Source: CAYJMQ01 sp964392415
Lineage (GTDB): Bacteria > Bdellovibrionota > JACOXK01 > 2-02-FULL-40-11
DNA: 14,275 bases
Assembly (NCBI GenBank): GCA_964392415.1
Contig: CAYMPL010000051.1
Coordinates: 1-14,275 of the forward strand
Direction of reading: 5' to 3'
The first letter of the stretch is position 1, and every line of letters begins with the position of its first letter. The position numbers and the translations under genes are program-made. Positions 1 through 6,787 of the stretch are shown piece after piece. Under the pieces are notes generated by a model. That model made no database searches, was not told the DNA's origin, and worked only from the letters and a program-made list of their open reading frames with translations.

Positions 1-8
1 CAAAGAAT

Positions 9-46
9 AACATATGTCAATAATTGACATATGTCAAATATGTCAG
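9..46 (-). promoter_or_regulatory. Palindromic operator cluster with a leftward promoter
   Basis: Positions 11-33 are a perfect inverted repeat with 11-base arms around a single central base (arm CATATGTCAAT). The octamer ATATGTCA occurs three times on the plus strand (12-19, 29-36, 38-45) and once inverted (25-32). On the minus strand a consensus -35 TTGACA (37-32) is followed after 17 bases by TATGTT (14-9), a 4/6 match to a -10 box. The palindrome covers the spacer, as expected for a repressor site. The tumA gene ends at 88, so the promoter most likely serves a gene to the left of the window. A plus-strand TTGACA (24-29) with GACAAT 16 bases on also exists, but it would fire into the 3' end of tumA. 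Confidence 0.5.
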
Positions 47-87
47 ACAATGGGTAGTGCAATTGCTTGCCAAATTGTGATCGCAAA

Positions 88-456
88 TTACGCCACCTTA
101 AATTCTAGTTGATCTACTAAACTTACAGGTTTCAATGCACGTGTTTTGGCTTTTTTGGGTTTTCGCAAATCTACGAGTCCCACTTCAACCAGGATTGAAA
201 CATCTTGATGAACATCTTTATAATCACGTTTTATTAATCGTGCCAATTCAGTCAATGATTCTGGTTCTTTATCCCGAATAATACGCCATAATTCCAAGCG
301 TTTCTCCGTTAGGAAATTCCGAACAGCTTCGAGTGATTCAAAAAACTCACCTTTGAGAGGTCTTATTTTTTCACCTCTGTCAAGTTTACGAAAAAATTGC
401 AATGTCTCATCATCAAATTCCCTTCTTGACTTAATGATGATTTTTTTAGTTTTCAT
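88..456 (-). CDS. tumA: TumA-type antitoxin, winged-HTH DNA-binding protein (HVO_A0114 family)
   Basis: This 122-residue basic protein resembles the HVO_A0114 family of MarR-like winged-helix proteins, which act as the antitoxin partner of TumE toxins. Residues about 45-105 form the predicted HTH: a helix around LTEKRLELWRII, then LTELARLIKRDYKDVHQDV as helix-turn-recognition helix, then a short wing with VGLVDLRKP. The N-terminus is rich in lysine and arginine. It follows tumE with an 11-base overlap, so the two should be translationally coupled. Its ATG is preceded by a near-perfect AGGAGG at 463-468, much stronger than the TTG start of tumE, which fits the need for antitoxin excess. It presumably neutralises TumE and autoregulates the locus. 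The family call rests on recognition of the sequence pattern and on the partner gene. Confidence 0.75.
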   Translation of the reverse strand: MKTKKIIIKSRREFDDETLQFFRKLDRGEKIRPLKGEFFESLEAVRNFLTEKRLELWRIIRDKEPESLTELARLIKRDYKDVHQDVSILVEVGLVDLRKPKKAKTRALKPVSLVDQLEFKVA

Positions 457-679
457 GACGTTCCTCCTCTACATGGGATTCTTGGATAAAATCCAAAAGC
501 AAACGCTCTAAACTCACAAATTCATAGGATCGTTCCTTCTCATCCCAATGTACATGCGGCCCTTTCGGCCAATGGTTATCATAAAGAAGCAGTACCTTAT
601 GGGTTGTTGGATCAACCAACGCCAAACGGTACTTAATCCCCTTTGGGTAGTGAATATTTTTTGTGTCCGAGTTTATCAA
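446..679 (-). CDS. tumE: TumE-family toxin
   Basis: The 77-residue product has the core of TumE-type toxins: IKYRLALVD, a hydrophobic strand, then YDNHWPKGPHVHW. The latter corresponds to the family's YDN...KGxHxH signature, with two histidines probably at the active site, and is followed by a C-terminal amphipathic helix (LERLLLDFI). The only usable start is TTG at 679, without a clear Shine-Dalgarno; that start overlaps the preceding gene by 47 bases. Some TumE proteins have about 30 more N-terminal residues, so this could be a short subfamily or a gene whose N-terminus is shared with or lost into the upstream frame. The partner tumA follows directly. TumE toxins belong to a type II toxin-antitoxin system; the exact target is not evident from sequence. 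Confidence 0.68.
   Translation of the reverse strand: MINSDTKNIHYPKGIKYRLALVDPTTHKVLLLYDNHWPKGPHVHWDEKERSYEFVSLERLLLDFIQESHVEEERHEN
463..468 (-). promoter_or_regulatory. Strong Shine-Dalgarno of tumA
   Basis: AGGAGG, on the minus strand, ends six bases before the tumA ATG. It lies inside the last codons of tumE. Its strength contrasts with the weak TTG start of tumE and fixes the tumA start at 456. Confidence 0.7.
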
Positions 680-872
680 GTAGCGCTAAAAACGACTGTA
701 TCTTTTTGAGATCCACGGCATGGGGAGGAATGTCTAAGAATATTTCCACTTTTCGATCAAATCTGGGACTGGGATCACGACCGTACAGAAGAATGCGGGC
801 AGAACCAGCGTGCCACTCTTCCCAGTGATGACATTTTTTATTCAAAACTTTCTTTAATTCAGCGAGTTTCAT
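633..872 (-). CDS. Small hypothetical protein in the toxin-antitoxin operon
   Basis: This is a 79-residue protein that I do not recognise. It has an N-terminal helix (KLAELKKVLNKK), a short CHHWEEW segment, two predicted strands (SARILLYG and RKVEIFLDIP), and a C-terminal helix (LKKIQSFLALLDKLG). The ATG overlaps the end of the preceding gene by 14 bases, and the 3' end overlaps tumE by 47 bases, so it is embedded in a translationally coupled chain. The order of elements, with a W-x2-W before the strands and a helix at the end, mirrors the preceding 86-residue protein, which suggests distant paralogy. There is no signal peptide or membrane segment. Deleting one A from the A6 run near its end would fuse it to TumE, so a split longer gene cannot be excluded. 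Confidence 0.55.
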   Translation of the reverse strand: MKLAELKKVLNKKCHHWEEWHAGSARILLYGRDPSPRFDRKVEIFLDIPPHAVDLKKIQSFLALLDKLGHKKYSLPKGD

Positions 873-1119
873 ACCATTGATTTAAAAAATCCAAAATTTT
901 GTTAATTTGATTCTGTTTGATCCCGTATCGTAAATAAGCATGCCACTGAAGCTGAAACCCATTAAACCCATCTGGATTGTTTTGATCCAAGCGTATTTGG
1001 ACCGAAAATTCATCAAACCATTTCGTCCACTCGCGATGATCCGGACGTTCATCTTGGCGGTAGCCGTGCTGTTTTAGCAGCGAAGTCAATTTCGATTTGA
1101 TTTTCTTTTCATCACTCAC
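859..1119 (-). CDS. Small hypothetical protein in the toxin-antitoxin operon
   Basis: This is an 86-residue charged, aromatic-rich protein of unknown function. Visible elements are a lysine-rich N-terminal helix (KKIKSKLTSLLKQHGY), a WTKWF segment, two strands (FSVQIRLD and GFQLQWHAYLRYG), and a C-terminal helix (INKILDFLNQWYE). It starts with GTG, chosen because GGAGG (1125-1129) sits five bases upstream. It lies 11 bases after the stop of the nucleotidyltransferase gene and overlaps the next small gene by 14 bases. It has no cysteines, no signal sequence and no membrane segment, so it should be a soluble cytoplasmic protein. The position between two toxin-antitoxin-like pairs suggests, but does not prove, a role in the same defence or stress module. 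Confidence 0.6.
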   Translation of the reverse strand: MSDEKKIKSKLTSLLKQHGYRQDERPDHREWTKWFDEFSVQIRLDQNNPDGFNGFQLQWHAYLRYGIKQNQINKILDFLNQWYETR

Positions 1120-1124
1120 TTATA

Positions 1125-1130
1125 CCTCCC
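1125..1130 (-). promoter_or_regulatory. Shine-Dalgarno deciding a GTG start at 1119
   Basis: GGGAGG on the minus strand lies five bases upstream of GTG at 1119 and directly after the upstream stop codon. It supports GTG initiation of the 86-residue gene rather than an internal start. Confidence 0.65.
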
Positions 1131-1805
1131 TTAAGACAAAAGCGCTTCCAAAATGCGCAACCCAGCAGCAGTTGTTCGCCGTTTAACTTCATTCCAATCA
1201 GTATACGGCATCTTCAGTGATCTGTACCGTCTTAAATCCGTTTGAGTTAAGTCCCACGGTTTTGGTTCTGCCAACTGTAAGGCGAGCTGTCTCGTTATGG
1301 ACTCGTACTCCTCTTGTGGATAGAGTTCATCCAAAGATGCTAACGCCCGCAATGCCTGCTCCACACCGAGATGATCAAACAAAGCGATGAAATCAAAAAA
1401 GTCTCGTGTCGCGTTTCTTTTCACAATCAAATACGCTTTTATTCGAAGAGTTTCGGCAATCGTCGGAATGCGAAGACCTCTCACTGTTGTCGTTTCTAGA
1501 GGTTTCTTTCGCTGTAGTTGGCGAATACCGGTTCGTACCCCTTGAAAATGCCCCAAAATCAAAACTGGAGGTTCCAACCGGCTTGTCTTCCATCCCGCTT
1601 CCTTTTCCACTTGAGCGCAAATTTCAGCAAATCGTTCTTTCAGATCTGGCAAAACATGATCGACATCCATTGAAATGCGATGACCGGCATGAATCGCCGC
1701 AGCCGTTTCCCCAACCAGAACACATTCCGGGAAATGGGATTGAAAAATGGCTTGAGCTGAGAGCAATTTCTCCCATGCAGGAAACTCTTTTGTTTTGCAT
1801 GTCAC
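1131..1805 (-). CDS. AbiEii/AbiGii-type nucleotidyltransferase, likely toxin
   Basis: The product of 224 residues looks like the nucleotidyltransferase family typified by AbiEii, the toxin of type IV systems. Near residue 31 is VGETAAAIHAG, matching the family's small-residue GG/T-A motif. SMDVDH (residues 45-50) supplies the metal-binding DxD pair (D47, D49). Further on, ETLRIKAYLIVKRNATRDFFDF matches the later family motif with a conserved lysine and an R-D-F-x-D block. The start was placed at GTG 1805, not at an upstream in-frame codon: it overlaps the antitoxin stop as GTGA and has GAGGA eight bases upstream. The upstream extension of this frame is an overlap artefact. The enzyme probably transfers nucleotides to an RNA or protein target; its substrate is unknown. 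Confidence 0.72.
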   Translation of the reverse strand: MTCKTKEFPAWEKLLSAQAIFQSHFPECVLVGETAAAIHAGHRISMDVDHVLPDLKERFAEICAQVEKEAGWKTSRLEPPVLILGHFQGVRTGIRQLQRKKPLETTTVRGLRIPTIAETLRIKAYLIVKRNATRDFFDFIALFDHLGVEQALRALASLDELYPQEEYESITRQLALQLAEPKPWDLTQTDLRRYRSLKMPYTDWNEVKRRTTAAGLRILEALLS

Positions 1806-2191
1806 GAAAAATTTCCTCGTAAACCCTGCAAAATCCTTTTCCACAGAGGTGTAACCCCATAAATTGGAGTAGCGCTGAGAACTTTTTCGAGAGCAATTGC
1901 TGCCAGCCCAAAGGGACGGTCGGCAATGATGCGGCGGAGCCTCCTCCATTCGTTGACCCCCCCATAAGAGAGAACTTCTTCCAGATAGACTGGATCTCCC
2001 CAATGGGGTTCCTCAAGGCGGACACTGAACAAGGAGGGTTGATGACCTTCCTCTTTGTTCCAGCGCATTTGAGCTGCGCGCCTTGAAATCATCTGGCGTG
2101 TTTCTGCCGAAAGTCTTCCGGCCCTTTTTATTCCCCCTTCTCTCCCCCAATGTCGAAAGGCCTGAAGCGCCCTTTTAGGTATTATCTTCAT
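1802..2191 (-). CDS. Basic antitoxin-like partner of the nucleotidyltransferase
   Basis: This 129-residue protein is rich in arginine and tryptophan. Its N-terminal half carries GREGGIKRAG then LSAETRQMISRRAAQMRW, a pattern common in small basic helical proteins (GGxxRA-(x)n-LTPEERxxIxRxAAxARW) and consistent with nucleic-acid or partner binding. The C-terminal half (YGGVNEWRRLRRIIADRPFG, then a helix ALEKVL) is not one I can name. The gene overlaps the AbiEii-like gene by four bases (GTGA), the arrangement usual for toxin-antitoxin pairs, and is the first gene of the six-gene chain. A G7 tract (minus strand, 1963-1957) lies within the YGGV codons. The antitoxin role is inferred from size, charge and coupling only; it lacks the usual AbiEi winged-helix appearance. 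Confidence 0.6.
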   Translation of the reverse strand: MKIIPKRALQAFRHWGREGGIKRAGRLSAETRQMISRRAAQMRWNKEEGHQPSLFSVRLEEPHWGDPVYLEEVLSYGGVNEWRRLRRIIADRPFGLAAIALEKVLSATPIYGVTPLWKRILQGLRGNFS

Positions 2192-2198
2192 TTTCTTT

Positions 2199-2228
2199 AT
2201 TAGATACTTAGGGGGTAGGCATTGTCAA
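2199..2228 (-). promoter_or_regulatory. Promoter of the toxin-antitoxin gene chain
   Basis: The minus strand shows a perfect TTGACA (2228-2223), an 18-base spacer, and TCTAAT (2204-2199), a 5/6 match to the -10 box. The -35 overlaps the stop codon of the NADAR gene. Transcription would begin around 2192, only a base or so before the ATG at 2191, so the mRNA may be nearly leaderless; no Shine-Dalgarno is visible there. Confidence 0.5.
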
Positions 2229-2995
2229 GCAAGTACCGAAAAGAATTTAATGGAAAACACTATAAAATTGCACTCTCTGGGACCATAGAACAGCTCAATA
2301 TGGGTTATGCCGTCCTGAGGGGCATGAAGAAGGCCAAAGCTTTGCTGCTGCTTTTGTTTTCTAATGTTCATCAATATTTCATAATATCGATAAGCAGGGG
2401 GGGCGTCTGCAGGCTGGCGGTGATCGGGTCTTAATAGGAGGTTTCCCGTTTTTATAAGTAATTCTTTTGCTTTTAAATTTTGATCGATTTTTGACTGTGT
2501 GGCCCGAAAGATAAGCTTGTAGTGTTCCTCTTGATCCTTCCCTTTATATTCCATTCTTTTTCCGCGATACGAGATCCACTTTATTCCCAATTTTTCATAA
2601 TTTTCTTTTGCCGCATCACCGGCTTGTTTGGCATCGAAGCCGAAGAGCTGAGAGACCTGTTCGCGCGTATATTTCCAACTAAGATCGGAGCGCTGTCTGG
2701 GATCACCGGGGTCATCCGGATCGGGATATTTCATCATCTGCCAAAATCCTTCAATACTTGTGTATACTTTGCCATCGAGTTTGAAAGGGGTATGAGAAAA
2801 ATTCGAGAAAATGCCAAGTTCCGTGCGTTTGGAAAGGATGACATCTATGCCATAAGTCGCCTCTTGCGGGAGAATTTCCCACTCAGGCGCCTCTTCTTTT
2901 GGGACGGGTTTCCACCAGTCGGTCGGGTAGGAGTCTAGGGCATAAAGATTTGCCGTTATCAATGAAGAAACCAGAAAACATAAACGAAGAGTCAT
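2225..2995 (-). CDS. Exported NADAR-family (YbiA-like) N-glycosidase
   Basis: The first ~19 residues after the chosen ATG form a Sec signal peptide: TLR, then the hydrophobic stretch LCFLVSSLITANLYA, with likely cleavage before LDSYP. Residues about 50-212 match the NADAR fold of YbiA, an enzyme that hydrolyses N-glycosidic bonds of riboflavin-pathway intermediates or, in relatives, ADP-ribose. Visible elements are ELGIFSNFS, then YTSIEGFWQMMKYP with E82 at the position of the conserved glutamate, DAKQAGD, WISYRGKRM and DHRQPADAPPAY near the end. A 40-residue tail without recognisable domain follows and may be read-through into non-homologous sequence. Two upstream in-frame ATGs (3007, 3049) lack ribosome sites and would bury the signal peptide. 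The periplasmic location is inferred and sets it apart from cytoplasmic YbiA. Confidence 0.72.
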   Translation of the reverse strand: MTLRLCFLVSSLITANLYALDSYPTDWWKPVPKEEAPEWEILPQEATYGIDVILSKRTELGIFSNFSHTPFKLDGKVYTSIEGFWQMMKYPDPDDPGDPRQRSDLSWKYTREQVSQLFGFDAKQAGDAAKENYEKLGIKWISYRGKRMEYKGKDQEEHYKLIFRATQSKIDQNLKAKELLIKTGNLLLRPDHRQPADAPPAYRYYEILMNIRKQKQQQSFGLLHAPQDGITHIELFYGPRECNFIVFSIKFFSVLA

Positions 2996-3084
2996 ATAGC
3001 CAATCATTATCACAGAGATGGTTTCACACTCAAATATGATCTGGGTCATTTACACTAGAATAGATCAGAATATTGTGATCCTTA

Positions 3085-4434
3085 TTGACACCAATTAAGA
3101 TTGGTTTTATTTTGCCGAGCAGTGATTATTTAACAGATCCTTTTCGAGGAGACCCTTTTACTCATCTTCATATTCTGACAGTTCTTGAATCCTATTTCGA
3201 TAATCAAGTAGATCTTTTGCTCATCGACTTAAGAGGAATTAAGAAGGAATTTGCAATTTATCACATTGATGAATGTGATTTATATCTTTATTCCATCTAT
3301 ACCTTAGACTACTATGAACAAGTAGAAATAGTTAATTCCTTACGTTTCCAATACCCAAAAGCCAAACATATCGCTGGAGGCCCGCATGCAAACGAATTTA
3401 TGGAAGAATGTTTAAAAACCTTCGATTCATTAATTTTGGGTGAAGGGGAAGAATCTATCATTCAGGCCATCAAAGATTTTATGAACTTGGACTTAAAAAA
3501 AACGTATTATCAGAAAACACCTATCGATATTAATCAATATCCTTATTCTCAACGAAAATATCTTTCCAAAACAGCGGTTGCTCGAAAGGATGTCGTTACA
3601 TTAAAATATAAGAAGGGGTACGACCCATTGATTGGGACAACGGTTTTATTTAGCAGAGGTTGTCCTTATAATTGCCATTTTTGCGCCTTACGACATATCA
3701 AGAAAGAAGCGCCCGGCATTCGACATCGCCACCCTCACCTCATTGAAGCTGAAATTGAATACCTAAAACAAGAATATGGAATTCAAGGACTCAATTTAAC
3801 GGATGAAATCGCCTTTCCATTAAATGAAATCAAAGCCATAAACTTTTTAGAAGTGATGGGGAGAACAGGAGTCATCTGGAGAGCGCAATGCAGGGCAGAT
3901 GGAATCACCCCTCAATTGGCAAAACTTGCAAGAGAATGTGGATGCCGAGCTATTGGAATAGGGATTGAAAGTGTCTCTCAACAGTCATTAGAGATTATTA
4001 ATAAAAAAATTGATATTCAAAAGGCAAAGGAAACGATTCATTTTTTGAAACAAAGCGATATCGAAGTCAGGCTTTATATAATCATTGGATTGCCTGGAGA
4101 ACCGGAGGATGTTGTTGAACAAACCTGGGCATTTATTCAAGAGACAGAACCAAGTCTTGTTTATCTGTCCCTCTTTACGATTCGACCTGGGACAAAAATA
4201 TTTAATCAGCCTGAAAAATTCGGCATTAAAGAGATCAAGGTCGATTGGAATAAGACGATGCATATGTATAGTAGATACAAGAATGAAATGCCCACCCTTT
4301 CTTTTGAGTACCACGACCAAACTCCGTGGGGGAAAGGGATGGCAAGTCAAAAAATTATCAATAACTACTTAGAACTACAATCGAGGTTACAGAAACATAA
4401 CCTTTGCTCCTTCGCCACGTGTCAACCGAAATGA
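3085..4434 (+). CDS. B12-binding-type radical SAM protein
   Basis: This 449-residue protein has the two-domain layout of cobalamin-binding radical SAM enzymes. Residues 1-130 form a Rossmann-like domain, beginning IKIGFILPSSDYL and including HIAGGPHAN (95-103) and LILGEGEES (116-124), both typical of this group; the classical DxHxxG base-off motif is not seen. Residues about 185-400 are the radical SAM core with CPYNCHFC (C193, C197, C200) binding the 4Fe-4S cluster, followed by LTDE, IGIESVS and IIGLPGEPED. The start is TTG; an in-frame stop lies three codons upstream and no ATG fits. No Shine-Dalgarno is seen. Reactions of this family include methylations and rearrangements, and the substrate here is not deducible. 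It is divergent from the NADAR gene and convergent with the glycosyltransferase. Confidence 0.8.
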   Translation: MTPIKIGFILPSSDYLTDPFRGDPFTHLHILTVLESYFDNQVDLLLIDLRGIKKEFAIYHIDECDLYLYSIYTLDYYEQVEIVNSLRFQYPKAKHIAGGPHANEFMEECLKTFDSLILGEGEESIIQAIKDFMNLDLKKTYYQKTPIDINQYPYSQRKYLSKTAVARKDVVTLKYKKGYDPLIGTTVLFSRGCPYNCHFCALRHIKKEAPGIRHRHPHLIEAEIEYLKQEYGIQGLNLTDEIAFPLNEIKAINFLEVMGRTGVIWRAQCRADGITPQLAKLARECGCRAIGIGIESVSQQSLEIINKKIDIQKAKETIHFLKQSDIEVRLYIIIGLPGEPEDVVEQTWAFIQETEPSLVYLSLFTIRPGTKIFNQPEKFGIKEIKVDWNKTMHMYSRYKNEMPTLSFEYHDQTPWGKGMASQKIINNYLELQSRLQKHNLCSFATCQPK

Positions 4435-4512
4435 GACAGTCGCTGTAAATCAATTAACGAGGAATTTGCCCCCTTTCTTTTGCCCAGTGTAACATATCCC
4501 CTGGACCAGTTT

Positions 4513-4536
4513 TAGGGGGTCAGGTCAGGGTCACTA
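4513..4536. repeat. GTCAGGTCAGGGTCAC-type repeat end in a convergent intergenic region
   Basis: The 99 bases between the convergent genes contain a short G-rich stretch with GGTCAGGTCAGGGTC and then ACTATA. On the minus strand it reads TAGTGACCCTGACC, a form I associate with interspersed repeats near REP-type transposases in many genomes. The first TAG of that string is the stop codon of the glycosyltransferase. The 9-mer GTCAGGTCA at 4519-4527 recurs in the same orientation at 6798-6806, on the far side of the radical SAM/glycosyltransferase pair. No rho-independent terminator is visible here. Confidence 0.35.
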
Positions 4537-5595
4537 TAGGGTATGCATTTTGTTAACCCATGTTCTGGGAAGGCATATTTTCGCGATAGCTGATAGACTG
4601 GCGCAAAGATAAACGCTTTGCAAAAGAATCATCAGAGGAAAATAGGAAATAACAGTCCAAAAAGATTTTTTCTTCTTAAAAAGAAGAATGATAAAATGAG
4701 TATGCGCTAATAATATCGCTCCTATGAGAATCAAGGCAATTTCTAGATAAACGAGTCTATACCATGGGGAGAGAAAAAAAAGTGTCAAACTCAAATAGAC
4801 CATAAACGTAAGAACGATTGACAATTGCGTATTTACAAAACTTTTTCGATAATACTCTTTTTCTCTTTTTTTAAACTTTAAAAATATTTTTTCCAAAGAA
4901 AAACTCGTTAATAAAGAATAATACGCAATACTTTCTCCAAAACGAAACTGTTGTTTCAGATATTCTTTTAAGTTTGATCGGAAATGATGAACAACCCCTC
5001 CCAGAGGAAGATAAAGGACTTTATTTCCGTTTTGAACGAGTCGTTTTCCGAAGAGTTGATCTTCATAGCATCGTACTTCTGGGAATCCGCCACATTTAAA
5101 AAATGTACTCCTTTCGATAGCACAACTGCATCCGTGTAAAAAATCAACAAGATGCTCCTTTGAAAGGGTACGATATTTAAAGTCGTAAAATTGATAATTC
5201 GTCAGCCATTTTTGGTTTGCCGTACCGATGTAAGTAGCCGTTGTCGCCTGACATTTATTTTCAAGGATAGGGGCTGTAAGAATTTTTAACCACTGTGAGG
5301 GGGGTAAACAATCATGATCCATAAATAGCAAAATATGACCCAGTGATTCCTTAGCGCCTTCGTTTCTGGCAACTCCAGGTCCACTATTCTTCAAAAGTCG
5401 AAGGTATCGTATATTAAAATGTTTAATGGCATTTTCTATAATGGATGGCGGCATCGGACTTGCATCGTCAATAACCATCGTTTCAGCTTCTTCGATGCCA
5501 TCGCACTTTTGTAAGTGGGTCAGACATTCCTTTAACTGAAGAACCTGCTTTATGGTTTGAGCGTAAAAGGGAATAACAATGGAATAGGAAGGCAT
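4534..5595 (-). CDS. Family 2 glycosyltransferase with C-terminal membrane anchor
   Basis: The 353-residue product begins with a GT-A fold of glycosyltransferase family 2: YSIVIPFY, VIDDAS (41-46) and NSGPGVARNEGAK, which bind the nucleotide sugar. FMDHD (D93/D95) takes the place of the DxD metal site, HGCSCAIERSTF is the acceptor-side loop, and CYEDQLFGKRL (E178, D179) holds the likely catalytic base. Residues 256-277, 281-305 and 314-338 are strongly hydrophobic, so the enzyme is probably anchored in the inner membrane and faces the cytoplasm. It follows the radical SAM gene by two bases and must share its mRNA. Donor and acceptor are unknown; a polysaccharide or glycolipid product is likely. 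The stop codon lies within a repeat-like sequence, so the C-terminus may have been altered. Confidence 0.82.
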   Translation of the reverse strand: MPSYSIVIPFYAQTIKQVLQLKECLTHLQKCDGIEEAETMVIDDASPMPPSIIENAIKHFNIRYLRLLKNSGPGVARNEGAKESLGHILLFMDHDCLPPSQWLKILTAPILENKCQATTATYIGTANQKWLTNYQFYDFKYRTLSKEHLVDFLHGCSCAIERSTFFKCGGFPEVRCYEDQLFGKRLVQNGNKVLYLPLGGVVHHFRSNLKEYLKQQFRFGESIAYYSLLTSFSLEKIFLKFKKREKEYYRKSFVNTQLSIVLTFMVYLSLTLFFLSPWYRLVYLEIALILIGAILLAHTHFIILLFKKKKSFWTVISYFPLMILLQSVYLCASLSAIAKICLPRTWVNKMHTL

Positions 5596-5597
5596 AT

Positions 5598-6695
5598 TTA
5601 GGTTGAAAAAATAGTGTTTTTAAGAATTTTAGGCCACGATCTTTTATTTAAAGCTGCATTGCAGAGGGCTGCGCATTCGTAGGAACAAGAACAATGAGTA
5701 TCAACAATGAAATTTCGAATAGCGCTCCCTTTTTCAGATCTCAACATGTATGGAATATCATAATTAAAATTTCTTACATTTCCAATATTCGTATTTTCTT
5801 TTAAATTCATTTGAGGAAGCATTTCACAAGGTGTTACATTTCCTCTTTCAAAAAGGGTTACCATTTTTTGTCCAGCAGCACATATCCAGGGATACCCTTT
5901 TTCCCCCTTTTCTAGATATTGTTCAACACCCAATTTTCCTTCTTTGTCTATTTCCCGGTAAAGTTTCGTGTAAAAATTGACGGGTTGCGTGGTTGCTTCA
6001 AAAATTTTTTTAGCGGCTCGATACTCAGAGATACTTACCTTTAGAAGATTTTGATCTTTCGCATTTCCTCTCGGGTAAATTAAACTTAAATCATCATAGG
6101 AAACATTTTTATCTAAGAAATCTTTGATGGCTTTAATATCGTTTCGGTTTTCCGGGGTCAGCACCGTTCCAATGGTCAGCATCACATTGGCGCCTTTGTT
6201 TTTCATCTCTGTAATGACGGAACAAGACTTGAGAAGATTGTCAAATAAACCTTCTACTTTTCGACTCTGGTCATGCTTTTCATATAAATTGTCTAAACTC
6301 AGCTGTATTTTCACTTTTAAGGAAGGGCATTTTTGCTGGATAAAAGAAAGGAATTCTTTTGTGCGGTTAGGAAATCCTCCATGACTTGCAATCGCAACGG
6401 TTCGAGTATTGCTGTTCGTATAAAACATCTCTATGATTTGAAAGATATCCCGTCGAATAAATGGTTCTCCCCCCCCAATGGATAAATAATAAAGATGATT
6501 TAAATGGAGGCTAATTTTTTGATATTCTTCTGGTGTTAATTCTAATTTCGATTTAGCGCTTTCTATTTCTTCCCAATAAAAACAGAATTCACATCTCGCA
6601 TTGCATACCGCCGTGATAAAGAGCACCATATAACTGGGTTCATCAGACAAAATAGATTTCATGAGCCTCAGGCCATTGTAAATTTTTTCTGTCAT
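5598..6695 (-). CDS. Radical SAM protein with SPASM-like C-terminal iron-sulfur region
   Basis: This is a 365-residue radical SAM enzyme. CNARCEFC (C31, C35, C38 from this start) is the CxxxCxxC cluster motif, and SIGGGEPF (72-79) is the SAM-binding GGE motif. The C-terminus has CAAG, a Gx4C unit (GNVTPC) and a CxCx3Cx3C cluster (CSCSYECAALC), as in SPASM or twitch domains holding auxiliary clusters. Enzymes of this architecture modify peptides or sugars, or act on polysaccharide and lipid precursors. The partner here is a glycosyltransferase two bases downstream. The ATG at 6695 was chosen; an in-frame GTG at 6716 directly abuts GAGG, too close for use, but remains possible. A G8 tract (6476-6469, minus) encodes the GGG of the motif. 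Confidence 0.82.
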   Translation of the reverse strand: MTEKIYNGLRLMKSILSDEPSYMVLFITAVCNARCEFCFYWEEIESAKSKLELTPEEYQKISLHLNHLYYLSIGGGEPFIRRDIFQIIEMFYTNSNTRTVAIASHGGFPNRTKEFLSFIQQKCPSLKVKIQLSLDNLYEKHDQSRKVEGLFDNLLKSCSVITEMKNKGANVMLTIGTVLTPENRNDIKAIKDFLDKNVSYDDLSLIYPRGNAKDQNLLKVSISEYRAAKKIFEATTQPVNFYTKLYREIDKEGKLGVEQYLEKGEKGYPWICAAGQKMVTLFERGNVTPCEMLPQMNLKENTNIGNVRNFNYDIPYMLRSEKGSAIRNFIVDTHCSCSYECAALCNAALNKRSWPKILKNTIFST

Positions 6696-6787
6696 TTTTA
6701 CGGTATTTATAAACACCTCAGCAATCCCATGGACTCCAGAAAATAATGTGATATTTCAGTGAATAAGTCTATGAAATTTTGCGTGTC

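Noticed and set aside
1624..2025. Long minus-strand frames covering the antitoxin/nucleotidyltransferase junction, including extension of the nucleotidyltransferase to 2003
   Set aside because: They are out of frame with two well-supported coupled genes, have cysteine/serine-rich unnatural composition, and a GTG with a good ribosome site at 1805 explains the true start.
2522..2938. Plus-strand frame opposite the NADAR gene
   Set aside because: Antisense shadow of a gene with recognisable family motifs.
3037..3067. Six-base inverted repeat TGATCT/AGATCA between the divergent NADAR and radical SAM genes
   Set aside because: Arms are too short and the spacing too wide to distinguish from chance.
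3988..4350. Frames on both strands inside the B12-type radical SAM gene
   Set aside because: Shadows of the radical SAM coding sequence; no ribosome site or protein-like motif.
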